The notes under the pieces: model-generated
What the model was told of the DNA's origin: nothing
Database searches by the model: none
Seen by the model: only the letters and a program-made list of their open reading frames with translations
Position numbers and translations under genes: made by a program
Shown: positions 21,817 through 29,144 of the stretch, in pieces
Position numbering within the stretch: position 1 is the stretch's first letter
Layout of the letters: each line of letters starts with the position of its first letter
Source of the DNA: Terriglobia bacterium
GTDB taxonomy: Bacteria; Acidobacteriota; Terriglobia; Acidiferrales; UBA7541
Length of the DNA: 34,655 nt
Direction of reading: 5' to 3'
Assembly (NCBI GenBank): GCA_020073485.1
Contig: JAIQFB010000036.1
Location: 1-34,655, forward strand

Positions 21817-23838
21817 ATGAACATCCCTCTCGGCTACGAAATCGGCACCGGCAAGCGGGTAACGATCCCCGTGAATCATACGGTGGTCCTCGGCCAGACG
21901 CAGCTCTCCGGGAAAACGACCACGCTCGAGGCAATGGTCACGCGTTCCGGGCTGCGCGCCATCGGATTCATCACCAAGCCGGGCGAAAAATCGTTCCGCC
22001 AGCAGAACACGATCCCGCCGTTTTTCAGCGAGTCTACGATCGCGGATTACTGGAAATACGTGGTCTCGATCGTGGAAAACCTGATGTCCGTGAAGCTCGG
22101 ATGGCAGGAGCGCGGCTGGATCGTGAAGCTCTGCCAGGACTACGAGCGCGAAGGCAAAACGAAGAAAGACCACTACGAGTGGGAGCAGCCCAAATCTCTA
22201 AGGGAGCTGCTGGGCAACGTGGAAATGGCCCTCCCGCATTTGCGCGGCACGGCGGAAATGATCTGCATGCAGCTCCGCGAATATCTCAAGGCCGTCGTCC
22301 GCGAAATCGAAAAAACGGAATTCTCTGACAAGCTCGATCTGCGGCCCGGGATCAACGTGATGGATGTGACCGAGCTATCCGACGGATTGAAAGCCTTGGT
22401 GATCCGCTCGGTGATCGAGCATGTCCACAAGCACGGCCGCAAGACGGTGATCATCATCCCCGAAGCGTGGAAGTTCATTCCCGAGGGGCGCAGCACGCCC
22501 GTGAAGCTGGCCCTTGAGGGGCTGATCCGCGAGGGCGCCGGCGTGGGCAATTTCGTTTGGATGGATTCGCAGGACCTGCGCGGCGTGGACAAGCTCCTGC
22601 TGCGCAGCGTGATCGTGTGGCTGTTCGGCGTGCAGCGCCAGAAAAACGAAGTGGCCAGCACGCTCGCCAGCATTCCGGATCATCCCAAACCATCGGCTAC
22701 GGAGGTCATGCAGCTCGGCAAAGGCGAGTTCTTCGTGACATACGGAACCACCCTGGTGCGCACCTACGTCCAGCCCGCCGGCATGGAGGACGCGCACGCC
22801 CAGGCAATCGCCCGGGGAGACGAGTCGCCCGATTCCTGGCGGCAGATTGCGAAGGCACTCGATGAAGAAAGCGAAAGCAAAGAGCAAGTCCAAACCGAAG
22901 ACGATGCCGAGATATCGTCGCCGCAAGATCGATTGGCCGGCAATGTACCTTTTGGAAAAGAGCGACAACGAAATGCTGAGGCTGGAGATAGCCGATCTGC
23001 AGAACCGGATCAACTCTCTTCTCGCAGACAAGCGGAAAGTGGTGGTAGTGCACCAAGCGGGAAGGTTCGGGTAGATGAAAGTGACCCGGCGCAAAGTGAA
23101 ACTGAAATTCGAAACGCTGCAGGGGCGGATCGTGACGATCCCGGGAGTGAGGACGAGTCTATGTGGAAAGAAAAATACGAAGCGCTCGAGGTTGAACACA
23201 AAAAACTGATCGAGGCGCATGACGCCCTGGCGCTGCAGGTAAGAAACCTCCTCGGGCGGATCGATGAATCCGAGCGCGCGGGAGAAACAGTTCTTTTCAC
23301 GAAATCCTCATCCGGCGCGCCTGGCGTTGCGGCGGATCGGGGGGAGAACGGGGCGGTGAAATCCAATACTGCTGCCCCGGAAGGGAAGCCGGGAGTGGCG
23401 GATGCGAAATGCTCGCTGGGAACCGCCGCTCTCGTTCCCTTCGACGGCCGCCCAGCGCGCTATGACCTGAATTTCATCTATGAGGAAATCAAGCATCGTG
23501 CGCAAAAAGATCCTGGGATCCTCGAGCTGCTCACGCGGCATCCCGAACTGCGCGTCAAGGTCGAGCGGCAAATCATCACAGCGGACGCCGGCACGCTCCG
23601 CGGCGCCCTGGCGCTGCTGATCAAAAACAAGTTTTTCGATTCGCCGCAAAACGGCAACACCGCATTCAACGAACTAAAACGCCTGGGCCGCGCCGTGGCC
23701 AAGCCCAACGTCTATCGCGAACTGGACAAGCTGGCCGAACTCGGCTTCGTCACGAAGGAAGACACCGGTTATCAGGCCGTGCCGCGAATGGAAGTCTATA
23801 TCGAGCAAACAGTAGTGAAGGGAGCCGCAGCGCGATGA
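21817..23838 (+). CDS. HerA/FtsK-like ATPase (candidate packaging motor) with C-terminal winged-helix-like domain, 673 aa
   Basis: Residues 1-340 are a P-loop ATPase of the HerA/FtsK/VirB4 kind: Walker A GQTQLSGKTTT (about 27-37), a TKPGE segment, Walker B KTVIIIPEAW (about 208-217; Pro replaces the usual Asp, Glu is kept), then an IREGAGVGNFVWMDSQDLRG motif like HerA's arginine-glutamine region. Packaging ATPases of tailless membrane phages belong to this superfamily. Residues 345-450 are polar, low-complexity and overlap two other frames (22862-23209). A coiled coil (WKEKYEALEVEHKKLIEAHD) and a winged-helix-like domain (IKNKFFDSPQNGNTAFNELK, VYRELDKLAELGFVTKED) follow. ATG 21817 is preferred over TTG 21793. 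Possibly two or more genes fused. Confidence 0.85.
   Translation: MNIPLGYEIGTGKRVTIPVNHTVVLGQTQLSGKTTTLEAMVTRSGLRAIGFITKPGEKSFRQQNTIPPFFSESTIADYWKYVVSIVENLMSVKLGWQERGWIVKLCQDYEREGKTKKDHYEWEQPKSLRELLGNVEMALPHLRGTAEMICMQLREYLKAVVREIEKTEFSDKLDLRPGINVMDVTELSDGLKALVIRSVIEHVHKHGRKTVIIIPEAWKFIPEGRSTPVKLALEGLIREGAGVGNFVWMDSQDLRGVDKLLLRSVIVWLFGVQRQKNEVASTLASIPDHPKPSATEVMQLGKGEFFVTYGTTLVRTYVQPAGMEDAHAQAIARGDESPDSWRQIAKALDEESESKEQVQTEDDAEISSPQDRLAGNVPFGKERQRNAEAGDSRSAEPDQLSSRRQAESGGSAPSGKVRVDESDPAQSETEIRNAAGADRDDPGSEDESMWKEKYEALEVEHKKLIEAHDALALQVRNLLGRIDESERAGETVLFTKSSSGAPGVAADRGENGAVKSNTAAPEGKPGVADAKCSLGTAALVPFDGRPARYDLNFIYEEIKHRAQKDPGILELLTRHPELRVKVERQIITADAGTLRGALALLIKNKFFDSPQNGNTAFNELKRLGRAVAKPNVYRELDKLAELGFVTKEDTGYQAVPRMEVYIEQTVVKGAAAR
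22862..23074 (+). CDS. Nested basic protein in an alternative frame of the ATPase gene, 70 aa
   Basis: ATG 22862 opens a frame with GC-rich third positions, unlike the ATPase frame there. It encodes a Lys/Arg-rich N-terminus (KKAKAKSKSKPKTMPRYRRR) and a helix (NEMLRLEIADLQNRINSLLA) ending VVVVHQAGRFG. The codon pattern argues this frame is the one under coding selection in 22862-23074. Confidence 0.5.
   Translation: MKKAKAKSKSKPKTMPRYRRRKIDWPAMYLLEKSDNEMLRLEIADLQNRINSLLADKRKVVVVHQAGRFG
23075..23209 (+). CDS. Nested small basic protein in an alternative frame, 44 aa
   Basis: ATG 23075 follows the stop of the preceding nested frame immediately (TAGATG), with GGGAAGG upstream. Beta-like and basic (VTRRKVKLKFETLQGRIVTI, PGVRTSLCGKKNTKR). 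An ATG at 23161 in the ATPase frame, with GAGGAC before it, could then start the C-terminal domain as a third gene. Confidence 0.45.
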   Translation: MKVTRRKVKLKFETLQGRIVTIPGVRTSLCGKKNTKRSRLNTKN

Positions 23839-24236
23839 CACACGAAACAATTCCTACAAACGACGACAAGGCCAAGCACGGCCCGGAAGCCGCCCCGGCG
23901 GCCTCCGGGAAAACAAACGGAGAATCCTTCGACACCTGGGCGATCGTGGAACTGATGGGGCACCGCAAGCTGGCCGGCCGGGTGAGCGAACAGATTATCG
24001 CCGGCGTGCCGCTATTGCGCATTGACGTTCCACAATGCGTTGCCGCGCCCGGATTTACCACGTACTACGGGGCGTCGTCGATTTATAGCCTGACGCCCAC
24101 GACGGAAGCGATCTGCCGCGCGTACACAGCGGCGCACCGCGAACGGCCGGTACAGGCATACGAGCTTCCGGCGCTGAACGCCGCGCAGCATGACATCCAG
24201 GCCGAACAGGATGGCTTCGATCCAGAGAAAAACTAA
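23835..24236 (+). CDS. Phage-type hypothetical protein, 133 aa
   Basis: ATGA overlap with the ATPase stop. After a disordered N-terminus comes DTWAIVELMGHRKLAGRVSE, VPLLRIDVPQ and FTTYYGASSIYSLTPTTEAI, a conserved soluble type found in many phages and prophages. The pattern of short strands and few charges suggests a compact beta domain. Function unknown. Confidence 0.75.
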   Translation: MTHETIPTNDDKAKHGPEAAPAASGKTNGESFDTWAIVELMGHRKLAGRVSEQIIAGVPLLRIDVPQCVAAPGFTTYYGASSIYSLTPTTEAICRAYTAAHRERPVQAYELPALNAAQHDIQAEQDGFDPEKN

Positions 24237-24511
24237 TGAACGACCAGAACCCAACTCAAAAGGGCAACGCCTCGGAAATCCCGACGCTCGTGCCGAAGTG
24301 CCCGCACTGCAGCATGGCCGTGCCCGGGCTGAACGTCTCCACGATCATTCTGCCAACGCCGCAGAATCCGCAGGGAGACCTGACGTTTCTCGTCCCGTGC
24401 TGCCCGCTGTGCAACAAGATCATCACGGCGCAATTCGTGGGCCACACGCCGCGCACCGCCGGCGTCTCCACCCCGCCAAGCAATCTCTGGGCTCCGGGGA
24501 GAGGGAATTGA
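24236..24511 (+). CDS. Zinc-ribbon protein, 91 aa
   Basis: Starts in a TAATG overlap. Two CxxC knuckles, KCPHCSMA and CCPLCNKI, 34 residues apart, flank a hydrophobic hairpin (VSTIILPTPQNPQGDLTFLV). Cytoplasmic zinc-binding protein of unknown role, one of a series of small zinc proteins here. Confidence 0.7.
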   Translation: MNDQNPTQKGNASEIPTLVPKCPHCSMAVPGLNVSTIILPTPQNPQGDLTFLVPCCPLCNKIITAQFVGHTPRTAGVSTPPSNLWAPGRGN

Positions 24512-24619
24512 AGTTCAACAGTGCCAGAAGCGCTAGGTAGGCAAGAACCGGACGCGCCGCCTACTCGCGGGAGCTCCTGCGAGGCACTGAGCGCGTTCAG
24601 TCATTTCGAGGCTTCACGC

Positions 24620-24811
24620 ATGATTTCTGAAACCGAATGCGGACAGATCCAGTGCGTCGGCTGCGGATGCACGGACGTGAACGCCTGCATAGACCTGGGA
24701 GGCAATCGCTGCCGCTGGGCCGCTGTGGAAGAGGAAGAAGGGATCGGCCTGTGCACGAATTGCGCGGTTAAGCCGCTCGATCAGCTCATCGCGCACGGAC
24801 TTTTTCCGTGA
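24620..24811 (+). CDS. Cys-rich small protein, 63 aa
   Basis: ATG 24620 is preceded by GAGG. Eight cysteines: QCVGCGCTDVNACID, NRCRWA and LCTNCA. This layout (C-x2-C-x-C...C...C-x-W...C-x2-C) is typical of small phage zinc-binding proteins of unknown function. The 108 bp upstream of it hold nothing I can call. Confidence 0.65.
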   Translation: MISETECGQIQCVGCGCTDVNACIDLGGNRCRWAAVEEEEGIGLCTNCAVKPLDQLIAHGLFP

Positions 24812-25017
24812 TGCGCTGTCCGCGATGCAGCGCCGATCTTGAGGAAATTCACCCTTCCAAAGATTGGCTGCGGCACTGGCGTTGCGACGATTGTTTGCTG
24901 GCATGGCGATTGCGGGGGGGGGTATTAGAAATGGGACGTTCACGAAATGAAGGATTCGCAACGGGTCTGGGCTCTACTTGGAGCCCAGCGGAAAGAAGAC
25001 GAAATGACGCGACGTGA
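24808..25017 (+). CDS. Zinc-ribbon protein ending in a hairpin repeat, 69 aa
   Basis: GTG 24808 (or ATG 24811) overlaps the previous stop. MRCPRCSADL and WRCDDCLLAW form a classic zinc ribbon. A G9 tract (24914-24922) flanked by GC and TAT, as at 21228, falls at residues 36-38. The last 18 residues are encoded by the dispersed hairpin (GLGSTWSPA) and probably are not a functional domain. A change in the G tract would remove this tail. Confidence 0.6.
   Translation: MMRCPRCSADLEEIHPSKDWLRHWRCDDCLLAWRLRGGVLEMGRSRNEGFATGLGSTWSPAERRRNDAT
24962..24988 (+). repeat. Dispersed hairpin, copy 9
   Basis: Consensus form, plus orientation, 15 nt before the start at 25004 and inside the 3' end of the preceding gene. 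Confidence 0.9.
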
Positions 25018-25318
25018 ATGGCTGAAACAAAATCCGCCGCCGGAGGTTGCCGGGCCGCTGCTCGATCGCGCGGCGGCGCTCCAGGCGCAGGGAGACGGCG
25101 CCGGCGCGGCCATGCTGCGCAACCAGGCGGTGGCCGCGCGCGGCAAATGTCCGCTCCATCCGAGCTCACCGCTGCACCGTCATCAGAACCGCCAGGAAGA
25201 TCTGTTTGTCTGCTCGCAGGGCCCGCACTTCCTGCTGTGGACGCTCCTGGGCGGCCGCGCGCAGCTCGTCGCGCTCACAAATCTCGATCTGCCGGACATC
25301 GATGGAGAAATGAAGTGA
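25004..25318 (+). CDS. Small soluble protein, 104 aa
   Basis: ATG 25004 lies 15 nt after the hairpin (24962-24988) with GGAAAGAAG between; the longer frame into the hairpin is rejected. Two or three possible metal ligands (GKCPLHPSSPLHRHQ, LFVCSQGPH) and a hydrophobic LLWTLLGG turn. Function unknown. Confidence 0.65.
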   Translation: MTRREWLKQNPPPEVAGPLLDRAAALQAQGDGAGAAMLRNQAVAARGKCPLHPSSPLHRHQNRQEDLFVCSQGPHFLLWTLLGGRAQLVALTNLDLPDIDGEMK

Positions 25319-25358
25319 TCGCTGGTAGCCGACTCGTGAAGGAAATCTAGGAGGATAC

Positions 25359-25739
25359 ATGGCTTATCGTGATGAGTTTCGAGAAGTTCAAAAAGAAACG
25401 TGGTGGACTCTGCCGAGAGTATTTCTAATTTTACTTATGATCGTCATCGCTGGCTATGGTTTAGGTTTCCTGGCCACGGGCGGCGATCTGGCAATTTACC
25501 GCTTTTGGGCTCCCAAGCAGGCCAATGCCGAACGGGAAGTGTTCGAGCAAACGCAGAGCTACGTGCAGGGCAAAGTCGAATACCTGAACCAGCTTCGCCT
25601 TGATTACGAATTCGCGGATGGCCCGCAAAAAGAAGCCCTGCGGCGAACCATCCTCACGGAGGCCTCCACCGTGGACAATTCTAAATTGCCGCTCGACCTG
25701 CGGTCATTCGTGAGCGGTCTCAAGGGAGGTCTCCGTTGA
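25359..25739 (+). CDS. Membrane-anchored protein, 126 aa
   Basis: Strong AGGAGG before ATG 25359. One membrane helix (VFLILLMIVIAGYGLGFLAT), then a periplasmic part with a long helix (QTQSYVQGKVEYLNQLRLDY) ending in a DGPQKEALRRTIL helix. It overlaps the next gene, a lipoprotein, as TTGA, so the two may act together in the envelope. Function unknown. Confidence 0.75.
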   Translation: MAYRDEFREVQKETWWTLPRVFLILLMIVIAGYGLGFLATGGDLAIYRFWAPKQANAEREVFEQTQSYVQGKVEYLNQLRLDYEFADGPQKEALRRTILTEASTVDNSKLPLDLRSFVSGLKGGLR

Positions 25740-26242
25740 AATCTCTCCTGACGGCGTTATTTCTAACCCTGACGCTGATCGCCTGTGATGATGTGCCAAA
25801 CACGGCAGATCAACAGATGGCGAAACAGCAGGAGCAAGTCGCCGAGCAAGCGAATGCTCAAGTGGGAATGCCCGGCGTCACGAACTTCACCGAAAAGAAA
25901 ATCGTCCGCGAACTCTACGAACTTCGCGACAAAAATATTTCCACGTTCTCCTATATTCCCGATTTGCAGGGCCGGCTGTGGCACCTATGCGATTCCATCG
26001 GCTACGGTTTGCCTTATGGCGTCCAGTTCACAAATCCAGAAGTTCATCACGAGGGCAGCACTGCAGGGTATTCGTACAACATCCCGCAACCGGAACCGAA
26101 CGGGCTTTTTATGCCGCCCACGGCCGATGGTACCTGGGTGATCTGCGCGGGTCCAAAAGGCGAGCCGCGCCCGGTCTACGTTGAACCGCGGGTGATTGTC
26201 AGCCCGTTCAAATTGAACGCCGCCGGCGAATACATGCCGTGA
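25736..26242 (+). CDS. Lipoprotein, 168 aa
   Basis: Start TTG 25736 with GGGAGG at 6 nt. Lipoprotein signal SLLTALFLTLTLIAC; Cys 17 followed by Asp-Asp would favour inner-membrane retention in enterobacteria. The mature domain shows KIVRELYELRDKNISTF, CDSIGYGLPYGVQFTNP and NGLFMPPTADGTWVICAGP, a family I have the impression of seeing in Gram-negative bacteria and their phages, function unknown. Supports a Gram-negative host. Confidence 0.75.
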   Translation: MKSLLTALFLTLTLIACDDVPNTADQQMAKQQEQVAEQANAQVGMPGVTNFTEKKIVRELYELRDKNISTFSYIPDLQGRLWHLCDSIGYGLPYGVQFTNPEVHHEGSTAGYSYNIPQPEPNGLFMPPTADGTWVICAGPKGEPRPVYVEPRVIVSPFKLNAAGEYMP

Positions 26243-26442
26243 GTAACCGAAGCAAAACGACGTGCTGTCCATTTTTCCACAAGTGGCCGAAGTGGACGAC
26301 GATCGAGGAACGCCAGGGAGGTTTCTTTGGCGACGATCCGATATCTAGCAGGGAGCGGATTATCGGTGGCCGCATCTGCTATCAGCGCAAGGAATGTGAA
26401 CGGTGCGGCATGGTGAAACTGCGGAGGGAAGTTGCGACGTGA
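26239..26442 (+). CDS. Small Cys/His protein, 67 aa
   Basis: GTG 26239 overlaps the lipoprotein stop. CCPFFHKW and ERCGMVKL with CYQRKEC provide four to five potential zinc ligands. Ends in a GTGA overlap with the DUF5131 gene. Function unknown. Confidence 0.6.
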   Translation: MSNRSKTTCCPFFHKWPKWTTIEERQGGFFGDDPISSRERIIGGRICYQRKECERCGMVKLRREVAT

Positions 26443-27446
26443 GCGACAAATCAAAAATCGAATGGACGGACGCGACATGGAACCCGATCCGCGGCTGCTC
26501 GCGCGTGTCCGAGGGCTGCCGCAACTGCTACGCCGAGCGGTTTGCCACGAGGTTTCGCGGTCCTGGTGAAATATATGACGGTCTGACGATCGTAAACGGA
26601 AGCGGAGATCCGCAGTGGACCGGCGAAGTGAAATTCATTCCCGAGCTGTTGGACCAGCCGCTGCACTGGAAGCGCCCGCGCAAAATCTTCGTCAATTCGA
26701 TGTCGGATTTGTTTCATGAAAAAGTGAAGGACGAAACGATCTGCAGAATCTTCGCCGTGATGGCGCTATCCCCGGAGCACACGTTTCAGGTGCTCACGAA
26801 GAGGCCATCTAGGATGCTTGGTTTTATGATCGCAGGCTTGGCGGCTGCAGATAATCGGAGATGGATACAGGACATTCTCGAGGAAGAATTCCACGATCGA
26901 GACGCCGCCTACAAACTGATGGATCGCTGGCCGCTGTCAAACGTCTGGCTAGGCGTGAGTGTTGAGGATCAGAAAACGGCGGACGAACGGATCCCGCTGC
27001 TGCTACAGACGCCGGCGGCGGTGCGCTGGGTGAGCTACGAGCCTGCTCTCGGCCCCATAAATTTCCGGTGCATAAAAGAAGCGTGTGAGGATCACGATAA
27101 CTATTTCGATGCGATCGGTGGAATTCGCTCGATCCGGCCATGCCTCGATTGGATCGTGGCTGGTGGGGAATCCGGGCCAGGCGCGCGGCCGATGCATCCG
27201 GATTGGGCGCGCGCGGTGCGAGATCAGTGCCAGGACGCGCGCGTGCCCTTCTTTTTCAAGCAGTGGGGTGAATGGATTTCCTTGGCGAACTGGCCAGATG
27301 CGGAAGGCTACGATCCGAAGTGCACGTTTATCGGCAAGAATTGTGATGGTGGCCTAATGCTTCGTGTAGGCAAAAAACGCGCTGGTCACAAGTTGGACGG
27401 CGAAGTGTTGCAACAGTTTCCGTCCGCGAAGGCGGTCTCGGCATGA
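26439..27446 (+). CDS. DUF5131 (phage Gp37/Gp68 family) protein, 335 aa
   Basis: The opening SKIEWTDATWNPIRGCSRVS followed by EGCRNCYAERFA is the family signature; the C-x5-C-x2-C cysteines probably bind an iron-sulfur cluster or zinc. Further blocks also fit: IFVNSMSDLFHE, HTFQVLTKRP, LSNVWLGVSVEDQ, WVSYEPALGP, DWIVAGGESG and PFFFKQWGEW. Length is normal or a little long for the family, with an extra stretch around residues 210-235. Function is not established; the fold is radical-SAM-like. GTG 26439 is chosen because of the GTGA overlap. Confidence 0.9.
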   Translation: MSDKSKIEWTDATWNPIRGCSRVSEGCRNCYAERFATRFRGPGEIYDGLTIVNGSGDPQWTGEVKFIPELLDQPLHWKRPRKIFVNSMSDLFHEKVKDETICRIFAVMALSPEHTFQVLTKRPSRMLGFMIAGLAAADNRRWIQDILEEEFHDRDAAYKLMDRWPLSNVWLGVSVEDQKTADERIPLLLQTPAAVRWVSYEPALGPINFRCIKEACEDHDNYFDAIGGIRSIRPCLDWIVAGGESGPGARPMHPDWARAVRDQCQDARVPFFFKQWGEWISLANWPDAEGYDPKCTFIGKNCDGGLMLRVGKKRAGHKLDGEVLQQFPSAKAVSA

Positions 27447-27847
27447 ATCTCGTTCCCTGGTCTTCCGAAGAAGAGCGATTCAAGCGATGGGATATCACGG
27501 TAGATCGGCTTTGTATCTTGGTGTCCGTTTGCTGCATCCTGGGGGGGGCCGCATTTCGCTCACCGCAATTTAGCTTCGTATCCACTTTTCTTCTGGCTTT
27601 CTGGGTGTGGATGCTGTTTCGCGATCGCGACAAGCTGTGCACCATGCTGCAGAACAAGCCGCGCAACATGGCGAACCTCACGACGTGGGTGCGTCTGCGG
27701 CCGTGGCAGGAAGAGTTGATGTGCGGCTGCGGCGCCAGCGTCCACATGAACAAAGCAAAGTGGTGCCCCAATCCCGTCGACGCCGGCGGCGGCCGCTTCT
27801 CGATCGTGTGTCCCTGCGGCGTGGGGTATTACAAGCTGAAATCGTGA
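27443..27847 (+). CDS. Membrane protein with C-terminal Cys cluster, 134 aa
   Basis: ATGA overlap with the DUF5131 gene. Two membrane helices (RLCILVSVCCILGGAAF and FVSTFLLAFWVWMLF) are followed by a basic stretch and a cysteine domain (LMCGCGASVHMNKAKWCPN and IVCPCGVGYYKL) that looks like a zinc ribbon. A G8 run (27540-27547) is inside the first helix. The hairpin at 27848 starts right after the stop codon. Confidence 0.7.
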   Translation: MNLVPWSSEEERFKRWDITVDRLCILVSVCCILGGAAFRSPQFSFVSTFLLAFWVWMLFRDRDKLCTMLQNKPRNMANLTTWVRLRPWQEELMCGCGASVHMNKAKWCPNPVDAGGGRFSIVCPCGVGYYKLKS

Positions 27848-27874
27848 CGGGTCTGGGCTCTACTTGGAGCCCAG
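27848..27874 (+). repeat. Dispersed hairpin, copy 10
   Basis: Consensus form, starts at the nucleotide after a stop codon and ends 24 nt before the lipoprotein start. Confidence 0.9.
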
Positions 27875-27898
27875 CTGGAAAAAGTGAGTGGTGAAGCC

Positions 27899-28045
27899 AT
27901 GAAAATCCTGCTCCTCTGCCTGCTCTTACTCACTGGATGTACGTCGATTGCAGGCATCAAGAATAGTCCAGGAAGCAACCGTTCGCGTATCCCGCACGTA
28001 CCGCCTGTCCATCGCCCATGTGTGACGAAGAAAGGCCCGTGCTGA
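27899..28045 (+). CDS. Small lipoprotein, 48 aa, possible outer-membrane spanin
   Basis: ATG 27899 lies 24 nt after the hairpin at 27848-27874. Perfect lipobox: KILLLCLLLLTGC with Cys 13, then about 35 residues with several prolines and a C-terminal cysteine (HVPPVHRPCVTKKGPC). Length and layout resemble Rz1-type outer-membrane spanins. No partner inner-membrane spanin is evident next to it, so the lysis role is tentative. Confidence 0.6.
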   Translation: MKILLLCLLLLTGCTSIAGIKNSPGSNRSRIPHVPPVHRPCVTKKGPC

Positions 28046-28049
28046 ACCG

Positions 28050-28445
28050 ATGGCTGCCATCCTCAAGACGCTGCCGACGCAGTTCGCACGCGGGAAGATC
28101 AGCGAGTTTCTGTCTACCCCGTTTTCGAATTTCTTTTTCACGCTCGGCCGCGGCCGGCCGCAGAGGCCCGAGCCGGTGACCGAAATCTATTTCACTCACA
28201 ACGGAGTGGTCCTGGGACATTTTGATATCACCGAAATCGTGCAGAACAAGGGGCAGCTCCCGCTACTCACCACGCTCGATGGGCGTCCATCGGAATGGCA
28301 GATCAAGCCGGACCGATGGGTTGCCGTTTGCCGGCCGCCGTTCCATCCCCTCGAGGAAAAGCTCTTCCATTCCGGTTTCCGGGGCTGGCGGTATTTCGAC
28401 CTGGAAGCGTATCGAGGCTCGCTCGATTCCAAGGTGCGACTATGA
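28050..28445 (+). CDS. Soluble hypothetical protein, 131 aa
   Basis: ATG 28050 directly follows the lipoprotein gene. Mixed alpha/beta with EPVTEIYFTHNGVVLGHFDI, WQIKPDRWVAVCRPPFHP and RGWRYFDLEAYRG. Ends in an ATGA overlap. No family recognised. Confidence 0.65.
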   Translation: MAAILKTLPTQFARGKISEFLSTPFSNFFFTLGRGRPQRPEPVTEIYFTHNGVVLGHFDITEIVQNKGQLPLLTTLDGRPSEWQIKPDRWVAVCRPPFHPLEEKLFHSGFRGWRYFDLEAYRGSLDSKVRL

Positions 28446-28786
28446 AAAAGAAATCCTCCGCGAAGGCAAAACGTTTTCGCGGCATGAAGGAACCAGACGC
28501 CGCCGTCACGATGATCCAGGAACTGACGCTCGCGCGGCAGGGGCTGCGCGGTCAGATCGAAAGGCTTCGCGACGAACATCACGAGCTGCATTGCCACGCC
28601 CTGCGAATGCAGATCTCTTCCGGACTGATAGCGATCGCGAACAAATTGCTGGTGGAAGCGCTGCGGGATTTGTTCGCGTACTACGATCGGCGCGAGCAAT
28701 CCGGCTGGACGGCCGCCGATATGAAACGCATTGACGAGATCCGCCGGTTGCCGGGCTATCTGGAATTTCTTTTTCCTAAGATATAA
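28442..28786 (+). CDS. Helical hypothetical protein, 114 aa
   Basis: ATGA overlap with the preceding gene. Basic start (KKKSSAKAKRFRGMKEPD) followed by an extended helix suited to a coiled coil (ARQGLRGQIERLRDEHHELH) and a C-terminal helical part ending PGYLEFLFPKI. Last gene of the plus arm. Function unknown. Confidence 0.65.
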   Translation: MKKKSSAKAKRFRGMKEPDAAVTMIQELTLARQGLRGQIERLRDEHHELHCHALRMQISSGLIAIANKLLVEALRDLFAYYDRREQSGWTAADMKRIDEIRRLPGYLEFLFPKI

Positions 28787-29002
28787 ATCTTATAAGACGC
28801 TGTGCATGTTTTACGCGCGAATCTTCCGTGCATGCCCTCATTGTGCATGAAAACCTCAGCGCGCGCGGGCGTGGTGAGGATTTCTCCGCATGGCATGAGC
28901 GGCAAGCCTATCCGTCGGGCTGATCCCGCCAAATCGGCTGCAATTCGTTTTTAGGGTGTTATTTTGAAAGGAAACCCTGGCAAGGTGATGTTTTGAGAGG
29001 AA

Positions 29003-29037
29003 GCGCCGGCAAGGCGCAGGGGACGTCTTGCCGGCGC
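29003..29037. terminator. Strong inverted repeat, possible bidirectional terminator
   Basis: GCGCCGGCAAG (29003-29013) pairs perfectly with CTTGCCGGCGC (29027-29037) around a 13-nt loop. It sits between the convergent ends of both arms, though no clear T-run follows. Termination is inferred from position and stem strength. Confidence 0.5.
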
Positions 29038-29039
29038 GA

Positions 29040-29066
29040 GGGGTATGGGCTCCGCTTGGAGCCCAT
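29040..29066 (+). repeat. Dispersed hairpin, variant copy
   Basis: Arms ATGGGCTC/GAGCCCAT, loop CGCTTG; the outer pair is A-T, a third solution at the same covarying position. Degraded copies follow at about 29079-29100 and 29111-29131. Confidence 0.75.
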
Positions 29067-29144
29067 GTCAAGGAAGATCGGGGTTCTACGTGGAGCCCAG
29101 AGTGAAGAAAGTCTGGGCACCTTAGATCCCACCTGAAGGAAGAT

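Larger units (their letters stand above)
28787..29144. other. Convergent intergenic region with decayed hairpins
   Basis: No gene is evident. It contains three GTGCATG motifs (around 28800-28850), two imperfect 24-bp direct repeats (28962-28985 and 28991-29014, both TTTTGA-x-AGGAA...GGCAAGG), an 11-bp stem likely to be a terminator, and a row of three progressively degraded copies of the dispersed hairpin (29040-29066, about 29079-29100, about 29111-29131). Both arms end here. Confidence 0.6.

Noticed and set aside
22375-23220. Minus-strand ORF of 281 codons opposite the ATPase
   Set aside because: Antisense shadow: no domain, and the plus frame carries Walker motifs.
27540-27547. Third poly-G run (G8) as a slippage switch
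   Set aside because: It lies within a membrane helix with a continuous, sensible frame on both sides and different flanks from the two G9 tracts.
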